NCBI RefSeq assembly: GCF_954871325.1
Contig: NC_088777.1
Span: forward strand, 12,935,366-12,999,365
Origin: Gordionus sp. m RMFG-2023
Taxonomy: Eukaryota; Nematomorpha; Gordioida; Chordodea; Parachordodidae
DNA length: 64,000 nt
Reading direction: 5' to 3'
A model generated the notes under the pieces. It made no database searches and was not told the origin of the DNA. It saw only the letters and a program-made list of their open reading frames with translations. Within the stretch, counting starts at the first letter, position 1. Every line of letters starts with the position of its first letter. The position numbers and the translations under genes were made by a program. Below, in pieces: positions 9,708 through 24,700 of the stretch.

Positions 9708-12700
9708 GTTTTTTTAAATTTCATTTTTTCGCTTTAAAAAACCAATTTTATTTTCATTCATCATTTTTCCAATACTGTTCCTCTCTTTGATTACCTCCAA
9801 AAAATGATTCGATATTTATAATTTTATATTTAATTCTATTCATGATAATAATTTAAGAATTATTGATTTTAATAAAGAAAAATTGATTCTCATAAAAAGA
9901 TTTATAAAATCGCTCAGCTGTTAAATCAGTTCGGATCAAACCGTGAATCCCACCTATGAGGTAGGCGATTCTATATTCTGTTTAACAATTTTCTAAATAG
10001 TTCGAGGTTTTTTCGACGATAAAAAAAATTTGAATATATTTTGCTTGCTAGTGGTATGGCTTCGCTTAGCTCTTATTATTTAAGCTTTTCTAAGAACTCG
10101 CATTATTTTTTAGACGTGCTCAAAAAATAAATTTTATTTTAAAGTCGTTATAAAAATATGAATCAATTGATTTCTTACTTAGAGAGGGAAGGTTCTAGGT
10201 CCTTGAACAATTTTTCTTCTACTTATATTGTCTTTTCATTCATTTACTTTACTCCTTTATTTATTATGTTTCTCCATTCATTTATTTTGTTTTTAGCCTA
10301 TATCTTATTATCATAATTGATTTTATTTAAGGTCTAGAAAATATACTTGTAAAATATAAGCATATTGTTATGTGTTTGATTCAGGATTATTCGGAACCTT
10401 CTAGGCTCCTTTCTCCGTCCAACATAGACAGGTCAGCTCTTTTATCGTATGCCTTGAGAGTTGCCCACTTTTGCACGGACGGAGTTTTACCTATCGATAG
10501 TAGGGAAGGGAGTAGAAAAGACACTTACAATTGGAAAGAAGAAGTAAAGAATGAAACGAGGAAAAATAAAGAAAGGAAAGTTTGGGCAGTCAATCATAAA
10601 GGGCAAGCCGATGTCAATGTTTTCGACTTTACAAGTATGTTCCAAGCCGAATCTAGTCTGAGAATTATTGAAAGAATGGACAAATTATTGCTCATTGGAC
10701 TTGTGGGAGACGCTTTACTAGAGGTATATAAAGAAGGGATAGATGAAAAAAGGTTATCAATATTTATACTAGAATAGAAACTAATTCATAATATAAAAAA
10801 GAAAAACATTGTAATAATATGGATAATAATAGAAAAAGGGGAAATGCTATTAATCTATGAATATTATATATCAATTAATTTTAGTTTTTATTTTATTATA
10901 ATTATGCAAACGCTCCATAGCCTTTTTGGCCACTAGGTACGGGTTGTCCTAGAGGGTTTTTGAGTTCAATGGATATGGCCTGGACTGTCAAACAATTCGC
11001 TTCTAACAAATATACACCTCTTCAAGTTAATCGTGTTTTCATTTTATATTTTGGAACTGAACATAAAAAGAATTTGCCACTCCTAAAATGTTATAAGAGC
11101 AATTAACATAATATAATCAATTTCCTTTAAAAACATTATCTTTTTTTTATTTTTGGTCGTCTTTCTTTTTATTTTCAGAATTTACTTCATTATCATTTTT
11201 TTTTCCTTCTGGTATTTGTGTTAAAAAAATTTATAACTTAAATTTGTTGATGATTTCACCTAAAAAGTTATTGGCTGAACGGGAAAGCGTATACAAATTA
11301 CTTAGTCAGACATCTCCCGAAAATACATGCAAGAACCTAGCACTATACTCTATTCACCCCAAAACCAGATATACCAATTTGGACCTGAATTTAGTCAAGC
11401 CTTTTCAAGTAAAGTATAAAACTTAATTTAAAAAAATATATATTTCTTATATTTCAAAAAATATATTAATCCTCTAAATAATTAGTTCTTAAAATGAAAT
11501 CCTATTTTTGATCATATCAATATTATGTTTTTTTTTAAAAAACAATTATCAATAAAAGGAATTGCCAATTAAAGTTTATAAATTAAACGCTTTAGGTTCA
11601 TATTGAGTTAAGGCAAACTATCTTGACCACATATTTGATTTTAGATATGTTTTTATGTATGTTTTCTTTTTTTTAAAAAAATGACTCGTGGATCCAAATG
11701 GGATTATAAACACCACAATAATTAAGGGAATTAAAAATAAGCAATCTTATTTTATTTTTATTTTTATTTGAATTTTTGTTTTAAATATTAAAAATGCTTT
11801 AAAGGATATTGATTTTTATATTAGGTGAGACATTTATACGACACTGAAAGCCAGAACGGGAATGCCGAAGATAAGATTATTCAAATCATTCCCAAGAAAT
11901 TCCGAAAATCTGGTAAACGTTTTTCTTTTATAAATAGAAATATTTATAGGAATGTATAAGATAACGAATAGAATAATCTTTTTAAAAAAAGTTTGGTCCC
12001 CCTCCTTGCTTCTGTCCAAAAACTGATTTAAAATGTTTTTACCTCAAAATCTCGTTTGAGACTTCAAAAGAAAATTATAACAAAGGCCTCGATTATAGTA
12101 AACGCGTTATGTTCAAGCGTTGCGTTATTACAAAATTAAGCCAATAAATAGGAATGAATTTATAAATATAGAGCGTTATTATGATGACGCAATGATAAAA
12201 TTTGAAAAACATATGTTGCGATACGTTGATAAAATGTATGCGATACTAATAACGAATTCGATGAAAAGGTATTTGATTTTTCTTAAATATAATTCTTTAT
12301 TATAGCTTTATCATAAATTAGTTTTTAAAACTGAATCAGCTTTTAACGCAACGTTTGAAGATATAGCATTTACTATAAATGCAGCATAAGACAAAAAATA
12401 TCCTTCAAGAATCGATAACTAATATAATGACTAATTATTGGGATGCTTTTGCAGTTATTTTCCGGTATCGGGCCAATATAACCGTTCCCTGGCATCGATA
12501 CTTGAATTTGAGATTTTTTTTCGCTTTTGGGATTATGATCAGTTTAAAATTTTATTTCTTAATAGAGGGACGAAAAGCAACAAAAAAAGTAAGTTTTAAT
12601 TAACTTATAAGTTTGAAAAATAAATTTTTTTTATTAAATTTAAAAATAAGTATGAAAATACTAACAATGATTAAATAAATTGATGGAAAAGAGCAGCAAA

Positions 12701-15700
12701 AAATTTATTGGGTTGAACTAGCACATGGTATCTGCAAATAATAAAAATATGTTGTAAACGAATGAACTTTTTTTGAAAAAAATGATGAATGACGTTCCTT
12801 TTATTTTTGGCGAACTTTGAACGTGAACTCGTTTCTTTTTTCTGATGAACGGGTTCGATTTTTACGTTCGTCCAATTTAAAAATTTTTTTTTTTATTTGA
12901 AAATAAAAAATATTAATTTAATATATCCAAATTTTTTAATAAAAAAGGGTTATTTTTTAATCTGCTGTTTCCTTTATCACATATAAAATTTTTTAACCAG
13001 CCGCTATTTCTGTCTTATAAGTATAGTTTATAAACTTGAATATTATTATTTATAAATTAGCGTAAGCACGGATGTTGTTATTTTCTGAATTAACATTACC
13101 ATGGTCTAAATATAATAAATAATAATAATACATCATATATTCAATAAACTAATTCCATCTTTCCCAAATGTAAAACATGTCCGATAAGTATAATATCGGT
13201 GTCAAAATTTTCAAGTTCTAATTTAAAGAGATACCTGATTGTAATATTTATTATTTTCTAATAATTTATTTTAGATTGTTGTATTTCATAGGCTTGTTAA
13301 ATTATGATGATTATTATTAGATACGTTAAGTAAAAATCATTAAATATATATTATATACATGGCTATAAAATAGTTAGCATCTTTTAGAATTTATTTATTT
13401 TTAATGTTGACTATTTGAAATTTCGTTATTATTTTTAAGTATTTATTATTTACCAAGGGTTTTATATTTTAATAGTTGAACTCAATTTAAAGTATTATAA
13501 ATTTTTATATTTTATAAATAATTAAATTTTATTAGTGCTGTAAACATTTTTATAAAAATCGAACGCGTTCAACGTTCATTGACAAAAATCGAACACGTTC
13601 ACGTTCAAATTAAAAAAAAGGAACGCGTTCAAGTTTATGAACGCGTTCATATATTCAAAATTTTATGATAAATTTTTTTTTAAATTTAATTTGATATAAA
13701 TAAATGCCTTATATTTTTCAACACAATATATTAGCCATGATAAAAAATAATAGTTTTATTTTGATAATATAATTATAAATACAATATAATAGAGCGATAA
13801 AAAAAGAAATTTATAAAAAAAATTTCTTATTAATTTTTAATAATAATTGCTTTTCAAAATTTTCATCTGATAGGCATGAATGCTTGTCAGTTAATACAGC
13901 GTTAGCTATACTAAAAACTCTCTCAACAGGGGCAGATGAAGGGATTGCGGGGTTACACTTGATAAACAATTCTTTTAAAAGGGGGAATTTATTAAAAACA
14001 TTTAATGTTTTATCCATTGTTTCAAAAAATTGAGCTATGTTATCATCTTCCAATCTGCCTTCTTCTTCCTCGTCAAAAAAAAGGATATCTCGGAATTGAT
14101 TTTAAAACAGTGAAATATTTTTGATATTTGAGCCATGGTAATTCTAATTCATCTAATATTGAATTTTGATTTTCAGAATCTGATGATGAAATATTTATAT
14201 CCATGCAAATGCTAATCTATTAAATTAAAATATAAAATATTCAAATTAATAAACTTTAATCTTATCTTCTCTAGCAGTAGCACTATGGTACGTTAATTGC
14301 AATATGAAAGAGGAAAAAGTAAAAACAGCTGATTAAAAAATATAAGACTTTTTTGTTAAAAAATGCGTAATTTTTCAAATAAATAAAAATAAAAAGTGTT
14401 TTTAAAATTGAACAAACGTAAAATTGAACAAACGTAAAATTGAACGCGTTCATCAAAGAAAAGGAACGCGTTCACGTTCAAAGTTCGTCAAAAAAAAGGA
14501 ACGCCGTTCATCACCTTTTTTCAAAAAAACGAACTTCGTTCACGAACGCGTTCTGAACGCGTTCGTTTACAACACTAAATTTTATATACATATAAAAGTT
14601 TTTATATATTAAAAATTAATAAGAATTATTTTTTTAATTTAATAAAATATTTATTAATTTTAATGGCTAATATATTGTGTTAAAACAATATAAGTTATTT
14701 ATTATATTAAATCAAATACTAAATGAAATAAAAAAAAATTTTCATAAAGTTTTGAACAAACGTGAACGCCTTCCTTTTTTTGAAGTTTGAACATGAACGC
14801 GTTCGATTTTTGTCGATGAACGGTGAACACGAAAGCATGATTTTTTTTAAATATTCAACACTAAATATTATTGATACTTCGTTAGGCGTTGTTTAATTAA
14901 TAAAAAGCAATTTAAAAAAAAATTATTATTTATTAAAAAAAATTTTTTAATAGATTTTTGTTTAATGTATTATATTAACTAGATGGTAAAATGAATGATC
15001 TTTACGCGTCAAACGACCATTACGACATTGATAAAGAGAACAATCCTCCTATCTACGAAGAGGATGATTATAGGTTTTTTTTATAATAGTTTGCTTTATT
15101 GCGCATCTTTTTTTAAAAAATATCTTTAATATTATTAGTAAAAAATTGTTTTCTTTTATAAACTTAAGAAAAATTTGCCCTTTTTAAATATTTGCTTTAA
15201 TATACTACACACTTTTAACGTAAGTTAGTTTAAAATAAAATCTTAATCCCATTTTTTGATATTCTCATTTGAATATAATTATAGTGAAATATTAAATGAT
15301 GAAGTATAGGTGTCGAAAGCGGTTGAATATTAATGAATAGCCATTGTATTTAATCTTTCGTTGAATACAATTTGGGATGTAAAAATTCCTCATTAAAACC
15401 ATGACAAGAAATATTTTTTTAGACGTAAAAATTGCGAAAAAAAAGCCACAATTTCCCAAATTTTTAATTGTGAGTACATGATGCTGGTCTGTCATATAAA
15501 ACATATGGATAAATATTTAAGCGCGCAATTGCCGCACCATGACTGAATCAATAAAACTGGTACAAATGTTGATAAAAATACCTTATTTTCTATTAATAAT
15601 TTTGTAATATTTATTTTATGTTTTATGTATTTTTATATTTAAATTTAACATTATATCCAGAATTTTTAAAAAGTTTAAAGGCACGTTTTCTAAGAATGCT

Positions 15701-18700
15701 ATATTAGTTAAATCAATGGAAAACAACCCTACGTCTTTCCTTATTGAAAATATGACAAGTACATTTTTAAAAAGTCTCCTGTTATATAAATTAAATTAAA
15801 AAAATTGTGCTACTTCAAAAAATAGCAATTTGGGTACCTTTTTTTAAAAAGTAGCCGTAGCGCACTATAAAGTAGCGTTTAACAGCAATGGTAACTTGCC
15901 CTATTACAGTCAATGAATGACTAATAGATAGCGTCACCTTTAAGTTGGGATACATATAAAAAACATCCATTTCATATCTTTGATGGCCTAAAAATGGACA
16001 GATATTTATTACTACTGCAAGCAAAACACTCTAAAAAACAAAGGGAAATAGCTCCACTATCAAAACTAAAATAAGTTTCACAATTCCCATTTATCTATAA
16101 TACCCCCACTCCACTGCATTCAACATAGCCTTATGCTTTAAGGTACATAGGTAGTAATTGCAAAAATCTCTGACATTTATTAGATGGTTATATAATATTA
16201 TGCAATCCGGAACAATTATTATGCTGATAGCATACCACCCAGATTCAGCCCTGAACAAACGATCTAACACTAAGAATACGCTAGCCTCTCACCTTGGTTT
16301 AATATCATAAAAACCACGAATATTCCCTCCAGCCAATTGTAGACAGGATGGATGCTATATATATTGCTATATTATATTTACGTGCAAAATAGTGATTAGT
16401 GCCTCTTCATTTTAAAACTTTAAAACGAATTTATCTGAGACAACTCTGATATTTTATTTATTCCATTTTAATGCGAATTTTTACATCCAAAACTTAATTA
16501 TGTAAGGCAACTTTATAGGACATTACTTGATTTATGTGAAAATTTGCGTGATTCATTTTTGCTATATTAATTATCAGAGACCTGCAGGCCCGGCCCTAAG
16601 CTCGGATTTAAAAGATACCCGAGCCGGGCTTAAAATTTTTAATTTTTATAGTTAATAATGGCGATTTAAAATATTTGATTTTAAAAAATCATTATTAACT
16701 ATAAAAATTAAAAATAAATGTAATATATTTTAAAAAAATCTGGGCCGGTTCGAAAAAAATCCGGGCCATGCAAAGGTCTCTGATAATGATATTAGTTTAT
16801 GATAATTTTATTTGTAATAATGAAAATATTAAAAATGTTTTGTTCTTTGAGTTATTGACTCTTAAAAGCTTTCGGCACCCATAATTTATCAAGCAGGGTA
16901 TATATCTTTTTTTAAAAATTAAAACATAAGATGTAAAATATTCTCTAGATATAATAAACTATTTTTTATTGTGTAGTGGGTGCACTTTGCGACGTACCCA
17001 TCTTAGGGACCTATCTCCATTTACCAATAAGGTTGTGAGACCTATCTCTTTGAACATATTGCCTTCAACGAATTTTGGTTCAATTGAAACGAATTGTGGT
17101 GTGATTGATGATTTAAAAAAGAAGAAAGGTAAAGATGATAATTGGAAAGGGAAAAAAAGGAATGAAGATTCTTCAGTTAAACCTCTGTTCTATTCACCTC
17201 AACATGCAACTCTGTCCTTGGTTGAAAGAGTATGTTTTATATTCAATCTAATATATTCTTTTTATTATATTAAATTTTTTTTTAAAGCTTACTTCTATGA
17301 AATACTTTTAAATTGATATAAAGTTTTAAAATATGGGATTAATTTTTAATACCGTGATCCAGTTCAGCAGGGGCATATAGTAGCGAGGGAGGGGGCAGTC
17401 CCCCCTTGTAGCAAAAAATGCTGATAAATTATTTTTGATTCCTTATTTTTTCAGAAGATTTGAGCCTTCCACATGCATTCTATAATTTTGTACATTTTAA
17501 TTACTCCATAGTGAATCAAGATTCCTTGAGTTTAATAGTGCAGAAGGACTATTTATGATGGCAATTAAACAAAGTGTGGCAGGTACACTTGATGTGCCTT
17601 ACTAATATTATTTTGTTTATTTCATTTAAAGATAAACATTTTAAAAAAATCTATACTAACCATCATTATTTCATTAATAGATCATCCTCATCCTAAAAGT
17701 CATTGTTAAGATCATTTAATTTTACACTATATTCAATAAATGACTTGACAAAATTGGATACAATATGTAGCAATTAGTTTATCAGAAATTCCATACTCTC
17801 TAAGGACTTTTCCAATAACTAATTTTATCTATCAAATGAATGTGTTCCAAGCATTCATCTACATGCCAAGTATCTTGTCTTGATTGCCTTTCAAGGTTTT
17901 ATCGTGTTTTTTAAAAATAATATAATACCCAGTTAGCTGATATTCTCATAAAACTACTGGTTTTTGTAGACCACAAATCTGCCGAAGTGCAGATATTTGA
18001 TTGTGCCTTTAAGATATCTTTTATAGTATTTACTTGACTCTCAGAAATTTCCCCTATTCTTCTCTCTAAAGACCTCCTTAAAAATATTTCAAATGATCCA
18101 ACATTACTAAGAATATCTAGAATATCTTATCAATATTTATCTATATATAAAAATTATATGACTATACATCAATGTAATTAATTCAGGCTGCTCAAATAGG
18201 CTCGGTGTAAACCCTTGACAATAAATGTACATATCAACTTATCAATTTTATTTTGTATAATTAATAGTTTTATTTTATTAATGGCATTAAATGACGCTGA
18301 TATACTAAATTGAATAATTTTTTATGGTGGTGGAGTTTTCTGGGTTTCTTCTATGCTCTTTTAGATATAACATATACTGGTATAAATGTCTAAATGACAT
18401 CTCTAATTTAAAAAATAAATATATAATTATATTGTAAGATAAAATTATCATATAAATAATAAAATTTAATAAGTTTAACAAAATTTGTAGAGGAGTTTGT
18501 TGAACCCTTTATCATTTCTTATTTTGTACAGGTTTGACATTCAGCCAGTACATTGTCTTTTTTGACTTGAATTATTTTAAAACAATTTCCATCTAAAATT
18601 TTAAGATTGGGATGTTGTTATTTTTTATCAGAGGGCCGGGTATTTTAATTTTTTCGGGTCGGGCCGGGGCCATTATTAGCTATAAAAATCAAAAATAAAT

Positions 18701-21700
18701 ATAATATATTTTAAAAAAGTCGGGTCAAGCCAAGCTTGAAAATATAAAACCCGGGCCGGAAGAAATTTTTGAAAAAAACCCGGGCCGTGCAAATGGTACC
18801 TCTGCAGGTCTCTGTTTTTTATCTATCTATCTTGATGTTAGTTATAAATTTTTCATAATTTTGGTTGTCAATATATTTAAAATATGGCGGTAAAAAAATA
18901 TGTAAATTAATACAAGATTCGTAATAAAATAAGGTTATATTCTGTTCTTTTCAGAATGAAGGATTTTAGATACAGATACAAGTATCTTATTAAAAAAGTC
19001 GATAAGATACTGAGTAAAAGATACAAAAGGATCTTGTATTTTAGATAAAAGTATTCGCGGTACTGCCCAACTCTGCCTTTAGGTATCCCAATTGTCTATC
19101 AACACAAATTTATTTTTTATTTTTCACATATTTTTTTAATGTCAAAAAATAAAGTTGAACAAATTAAGGCAATCTAGCACCCCGAACTCTGTAACATCCA
19201 GCAAAAATTCCCAATGCCATTTTTGCTCGCAAACAATATATATGCTCGATATATATAGGTTAGAAGGAATTTCTTTGCACAAAGATTGCATGAAATGTCA
19301 GCTATGCCAGAAAGCGCTCAATCTCAGGAATTACAAAACATCTATAGGTTTGTAAAAATAATGTTAAATGATACCCTGGCAATGGCCTGTAATAAGAGGA
19401 CCGAACATTAAAATTGATGGAGGGTGGGGGCAATCTAATAGGTTTTTCTTCCTCCTTAGAAAGATCCTTCTAACGCCTAAAACTAAACTATTCGCCGGAA
19501 TAAAGATTTAGATTTATATAGGTAATTTTGTCATAATCTATTTAATTTAATAAAATATTTCAAAATTTTAAATAAGGATATAGAGTAGACAGGTTCCAAT
19601 ATTCGACTGACGATATCATATATAATTACTTCTTCTTTCTTTTTTTTTTACAGATTCTAACGCTAAAGTCATATTCGCTTGTCGCGATAAGTGTCGCAAA
19701 CTATCCAGAAAAATATCCAGCAACGAAAATATATTTGTGGGGGATATTTGTCGAGACTATTTTTCTAGAAATGAGGATTTATCTAGTGACGTTTTTTCGT
19801 CTGGTGTTTGTAAAAACTTAAAAGAAAGGATCTACAATACTCAGGGCTTAGTCAACGAGACTAAAGATAAATGGGAACATCTTCTCAGTTCACCTAACGC
19901 TTTCGTCGATGCGAAAAAAGGTTTACGAAATATTTTTTTACAGTATTGTCTTTCTTTCTTTTTTTAAATGTTTATTCCTTTTATTTCTTCAAATTTTATT
20001 TTTGTTAAATTATGCTAAAAGTTATAGAATAACATTTTATTTATTTTTTAACTATATTTTTTTCAATGTAAAGTTGCTTCATTCATTTGGAAATTATTAA
20101 ACTTAATAAAATGTAAATTTAACAAATATTTAGATCAATAGTTTTCGTGTTAGTGATTGGTTTAGGATATCGATTCTAAAAACAATAAATAACAGTTTAA
20201 AACTTTATATTACCACTCATTGAAAATGTGATTATTATTACAACTTTTTAATTTTAGCCCAAGAAAAAATCAAAGGACCTTATAATGATATTTTTGATGA
20301 TGATTTATATCAAAATGACACCAAATTCCAACACTACTCTTTATACAATGATTTAGGTAATGACCAAAATATTTCATCAAAGACCATAGAAAACAATGCA
20401 AAATACGCTACAATTTGCGAAAATAATAAAAATTATGACAAGATTTACCAAGATATCACATTCAAAAATGAAGAAGCCGGCAGGGAAATCAGTGATTTAG
20501 CTCAAATTTTAAGTCTTTCTTATCAAATTAATAACGAAAATCCCGAAAATTCTAGTAGTGAAATTGTCAATAAACGTTATTCCATGAGACGCAGTTTATT
20601 AAAAAAGAGGGCGCTATTGTGTCTTAATCGGAAATTTAGTAGTTACAACCACATCCGTCCTCATACGAATGTTTACTCTTGTAATGTGAATATAAATAAA
20701 TGCAAGGATAAAATTTTGATAGATAAGACAATTTATGAAAAAACTGAGAACGAAAGTGCAGGATATTGTAAAGGTAAAAAGGTTAAATTTTGCAACGAAG
20801 TCATAAACGACACCAACAGTTATGAGAGTTCTGAAAGTTTAAGTGATCATCATTTTAAATGTAAAAAAACTTATCGACACGACATCAGATCTAAAAAACA
20901 AAAGCTAAGAAAGACTAAATCTAAATCACCCCTTAAGCAGACTTTTGGGTGTTCCAAATCATACTGTCCTGATACATATAGTAATGATAACTGTATTCCT
21001 GTGTTTGGTACCCAAAATGAACCCCATACATTACCAACCCTTCTAAAAGATTCTAAATTACACGCTAGAACACCAACACAAGATGTACCTAGTACCATTT
21101 TTACCAATTTTAATTACGAACCACACAGTAATATTTCCGATTTGCACGTGGATGATGATTTAGTTACAGAAATTTTAAACTCCAATAGCGCATACAAATA
21201 CTCTCCGAGAGAGGATGGAACTTGCAAATACAAATCAACCAGGGCTAAAATGCTTCAACCTAATAACATTATGCTAAACACCTTACCATTAGCTACTCTG
21301 GCAAATACAGACTCCACCATTCCTGTTCATAAATCAGATGGGAATCATTTTTTTACTACATTATCAACTGGCGAAATAAGTGAGATTAAGGTTGAATGTT
21401 CCACTAGTTTAGTGAAATCCTTAAAATCAACCCATGACGTCACCATTTCGAAAAGTGGGCCCAATAATATGAATGCCAACCATTCGAATGGTCACTTTAT
21501 TACGAGTCCTATAAAAGTTTTAAATACTAAATTATGGTTGCCGTCGGATCATTATCTGCCACCTGAGTCCTTTATTTCCCTATCCGTCCATGAAAACAAC
21601 TTTCAGGAATGCGAGCGGGATTTGATTGAGGTCCGGACTGTGTTTAACGAATTTCTTGACAAGATACAATGTTTTTCGAAGATTGAAAACGAAAGTAAAT

Positions 21701-24700
21701 CCTTATTAAATACACTACATTTTATGGGATTAATCATATTCAGTTAAATAAACTATTCTCAAACGCTATTTATTTTAGCATGAACCTTTCGGCGGTAATT
21801 TATCGAAGAATATTTGAGATTGATAATATCATTGCTGCTAAAAAAATTTTTGGATTTAAACCCAGCCATGGCCAAAATTTTTATTTATTCTTAAGCCCGG
21901 CCTAAATGCTCATTTTTTTAAAAAAAATTTGGATTCGAGCATTGGGCCGATTTAGAGGCATACAGATGCCTATTCGTTTTATTCTACAAACTGAAATCGG
22001 TCGGACATGAACATTTTAACTACTTTCTTTCCAAGGAAAACACCATTTTTTAATATTTTCTTAAATTTTTTGAAAATTCATATTTTATTTCGGATTGGAT
22101 ATTGTTCGGATGCAGGGTGTGGAAATAAAAATAAATTGGTTATTCTTTTAGATTAATTTTTAAACATAATAATTTGAAAAAATAAGTCTTATTTTTATGC
22201 AGGGCTCCAATATATAAGTTTAGATGATATACTGGATATGCCAATTTCTGACATTTAAAAATCATCAATTATGACCTTACAGATCAGTTAACTATTCCAT
22301 TCATCGATGACGTGATTCCCGATGGCATAACGAAAGATTCGAATCATAATCACGCGATTCAGACTCCATCCCTGGAAAGTGATGCTACAAAGGTTCTCAT
22401 TGAAGTTCTCGAATATGTTTGGCGCAATAATATGGATTCCTTTATAGGTAACATTATTAATTTTGTAATTAGGTTAAAGCGCTTGGCACAAGACTTTCTG
22501 CATTTTTTCAAGATGGCGCTCAAATTCTTTATTCATTTTTATGTCCGAACCCGGCACATTTTTTCTACATAAGTTAATTGTTTTTAAATATATATAACAG
22601 ATCTCTCCAAATCTGCCTCACCATTTAACCTCCCACTGATTCCTTATGAAATCAGCATAAATCCTTTGTGCCAGAGTCTTACTCTCAAAGTGCAGAAAAG
22701 AGCCATCGAATTAGAGTGCCTCAACAGACATAAATTAAAAATGGCTGCCAATCTGGCAAGGGATAATAACGATACTTTACACGAGTAAATATTAAAAATA
22801 GAGACATTCATTTTAAAAAAAATATTTATCTTAATATTGTAAAAAAATGGGAGAGAATAAAAATTTGTTTATTATATATATATAAATACTCTATATAATA
22901 AACTATTTTTTGTTAGAATGTATGTAAGTGATAAAAATTTAAGCCTAGTTTAGGGGTAAAAATCACTATTAATATAATATTATGATTCTCTTACTATTAT
23001 GAGACGGATTAATAATTGAGATAATATATAATCGTTTTTTACATTATAAAATATTTAATTACATAAATAAAATATTTTAATAGATTACCATGTCATTGTT
23101 TTCTCTTTTTTTCCTCACAATTTACTTAGATATGGGGGAATAATATTGGAATGCTGCAAAGGATTTGTTAAGAGAGAAATCAGGATTTTACTGGCATCCG
23201 TTGAAGGTTTTTTTTATACTATTGATAGAATATTTTCTTTTTTAAAACTATTTTAATATCAAATTATTTTCAACTCTAAAGCTTTTAATAATTTTCAAAA
23301 ATCTTAAATGCCACATATTTAAAAAGCGAGAAAATTAGAAAACCAAATAGAAGCTATGGACGTTGCTTTAAAATTGAATGTTGTTACATTTCGTTATACT
23401 TTTTGCTTTACTTGTTTTGAAAATTAACGCCTTTATATTGATTTTAAAAATAATTTAAACTATTTTAACGGTGATAACTTTTTTCAAAGTTTTTAAGATC
23501 GTTTATTTCGCAGTGCCTCTTTTGCTGTCTGAACCGTCTAATATATGCTGAGGATGATGGCAGGGGGTAGTTTATATTTTGTAAATTTGGTTTTAATGTT
23601 TAGATTGTAAGGTTTTATTTTCTAAAAATATATTTTTTTTCACTAGAAAAATGTTGATAATTCCTCATCCGTTGTATCAGACATATCTTCATCCGAATAA
23701 GGTGTCTTTATTTGTTTTTTAATATCTTTCCTGAAAAAAAAAGAAACCATGTACTGCTTCTTTTATTCGTTTGACCCTTAAGATAATGGTAAAGATGATT
23801 TACATAATATTATTCTTACTAGAACTACTCTCAAATATAATGGAAGTCATCCAATATAGACCAATAAAATTAACAACTGAAAGAAAAACTAAATGAGATA
23901 TCCTTATGATTTGTGCTAAAAACTCAGTTTTACTTTAAAATAACGAGTAATGTAAAACGTAACTATTTACTTTAATACGTTTATCTTTACATAGCGCAGT
24001 TACCTGATTATTTTTTGAAAAGGTAACACTTACCGTTAGTATTTACTTTTGTAACGCAATTTTAACACTTCATGAAAGTGATTAAATCAAACACTAATAT
24101 GTAGGGATAAGAGAAATCTATTTTACTAAACATATTATTTAATATTTTTTAACTTTTTCGAAGCCCATTTCTTTCACAACATTTAGCTAATAAAATTTTT
24201 GGGCAGTAAATTAATCAAAATGGACGGTATTTTAAATTATCAAAATAATCTTTTGGACTAAATTTATCAAGATAGGCAGTATTTTTATTATCAGAAAAAT
24301 AAATAAATATTTAATTAAAACTTGAATGATACTTACAACATGAGCCTTTTTGAGTATTTATTCAAATATCTTTTTTATCAAGTATATAATATGAATACAA
24401 ATATAAAAAATTAGTGAATTAGCAAATAAAATATCAAAAATGAGATCCCTTATGGAATTGCAGTTTATATTTAACATTGTGTCATTGAGCAAATCCAAAA
24501 AATGGAAAATAATTTATAAATGTTTATATAAATAATTACATGCTACTGTACAAGAGTCTTAAAAGGCAGCATCTTCAGAATTTGATAATAACTATATTTT
24601 AGTAAGCTATTCTTCCAATTTGCCTAAACTTTAATAAATTTTTAATTGATCTATTGAAGGTATTATTAAAAAAATTGTGAATTTTTCCAATCATTTAGGT

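Noticed and set aside
20871-21107. Reverse-strand ORF of 78 codons
   Set aside because: It lies antisense to the large MICAL linker exon, whose frame is supported by splice phase on both sides.
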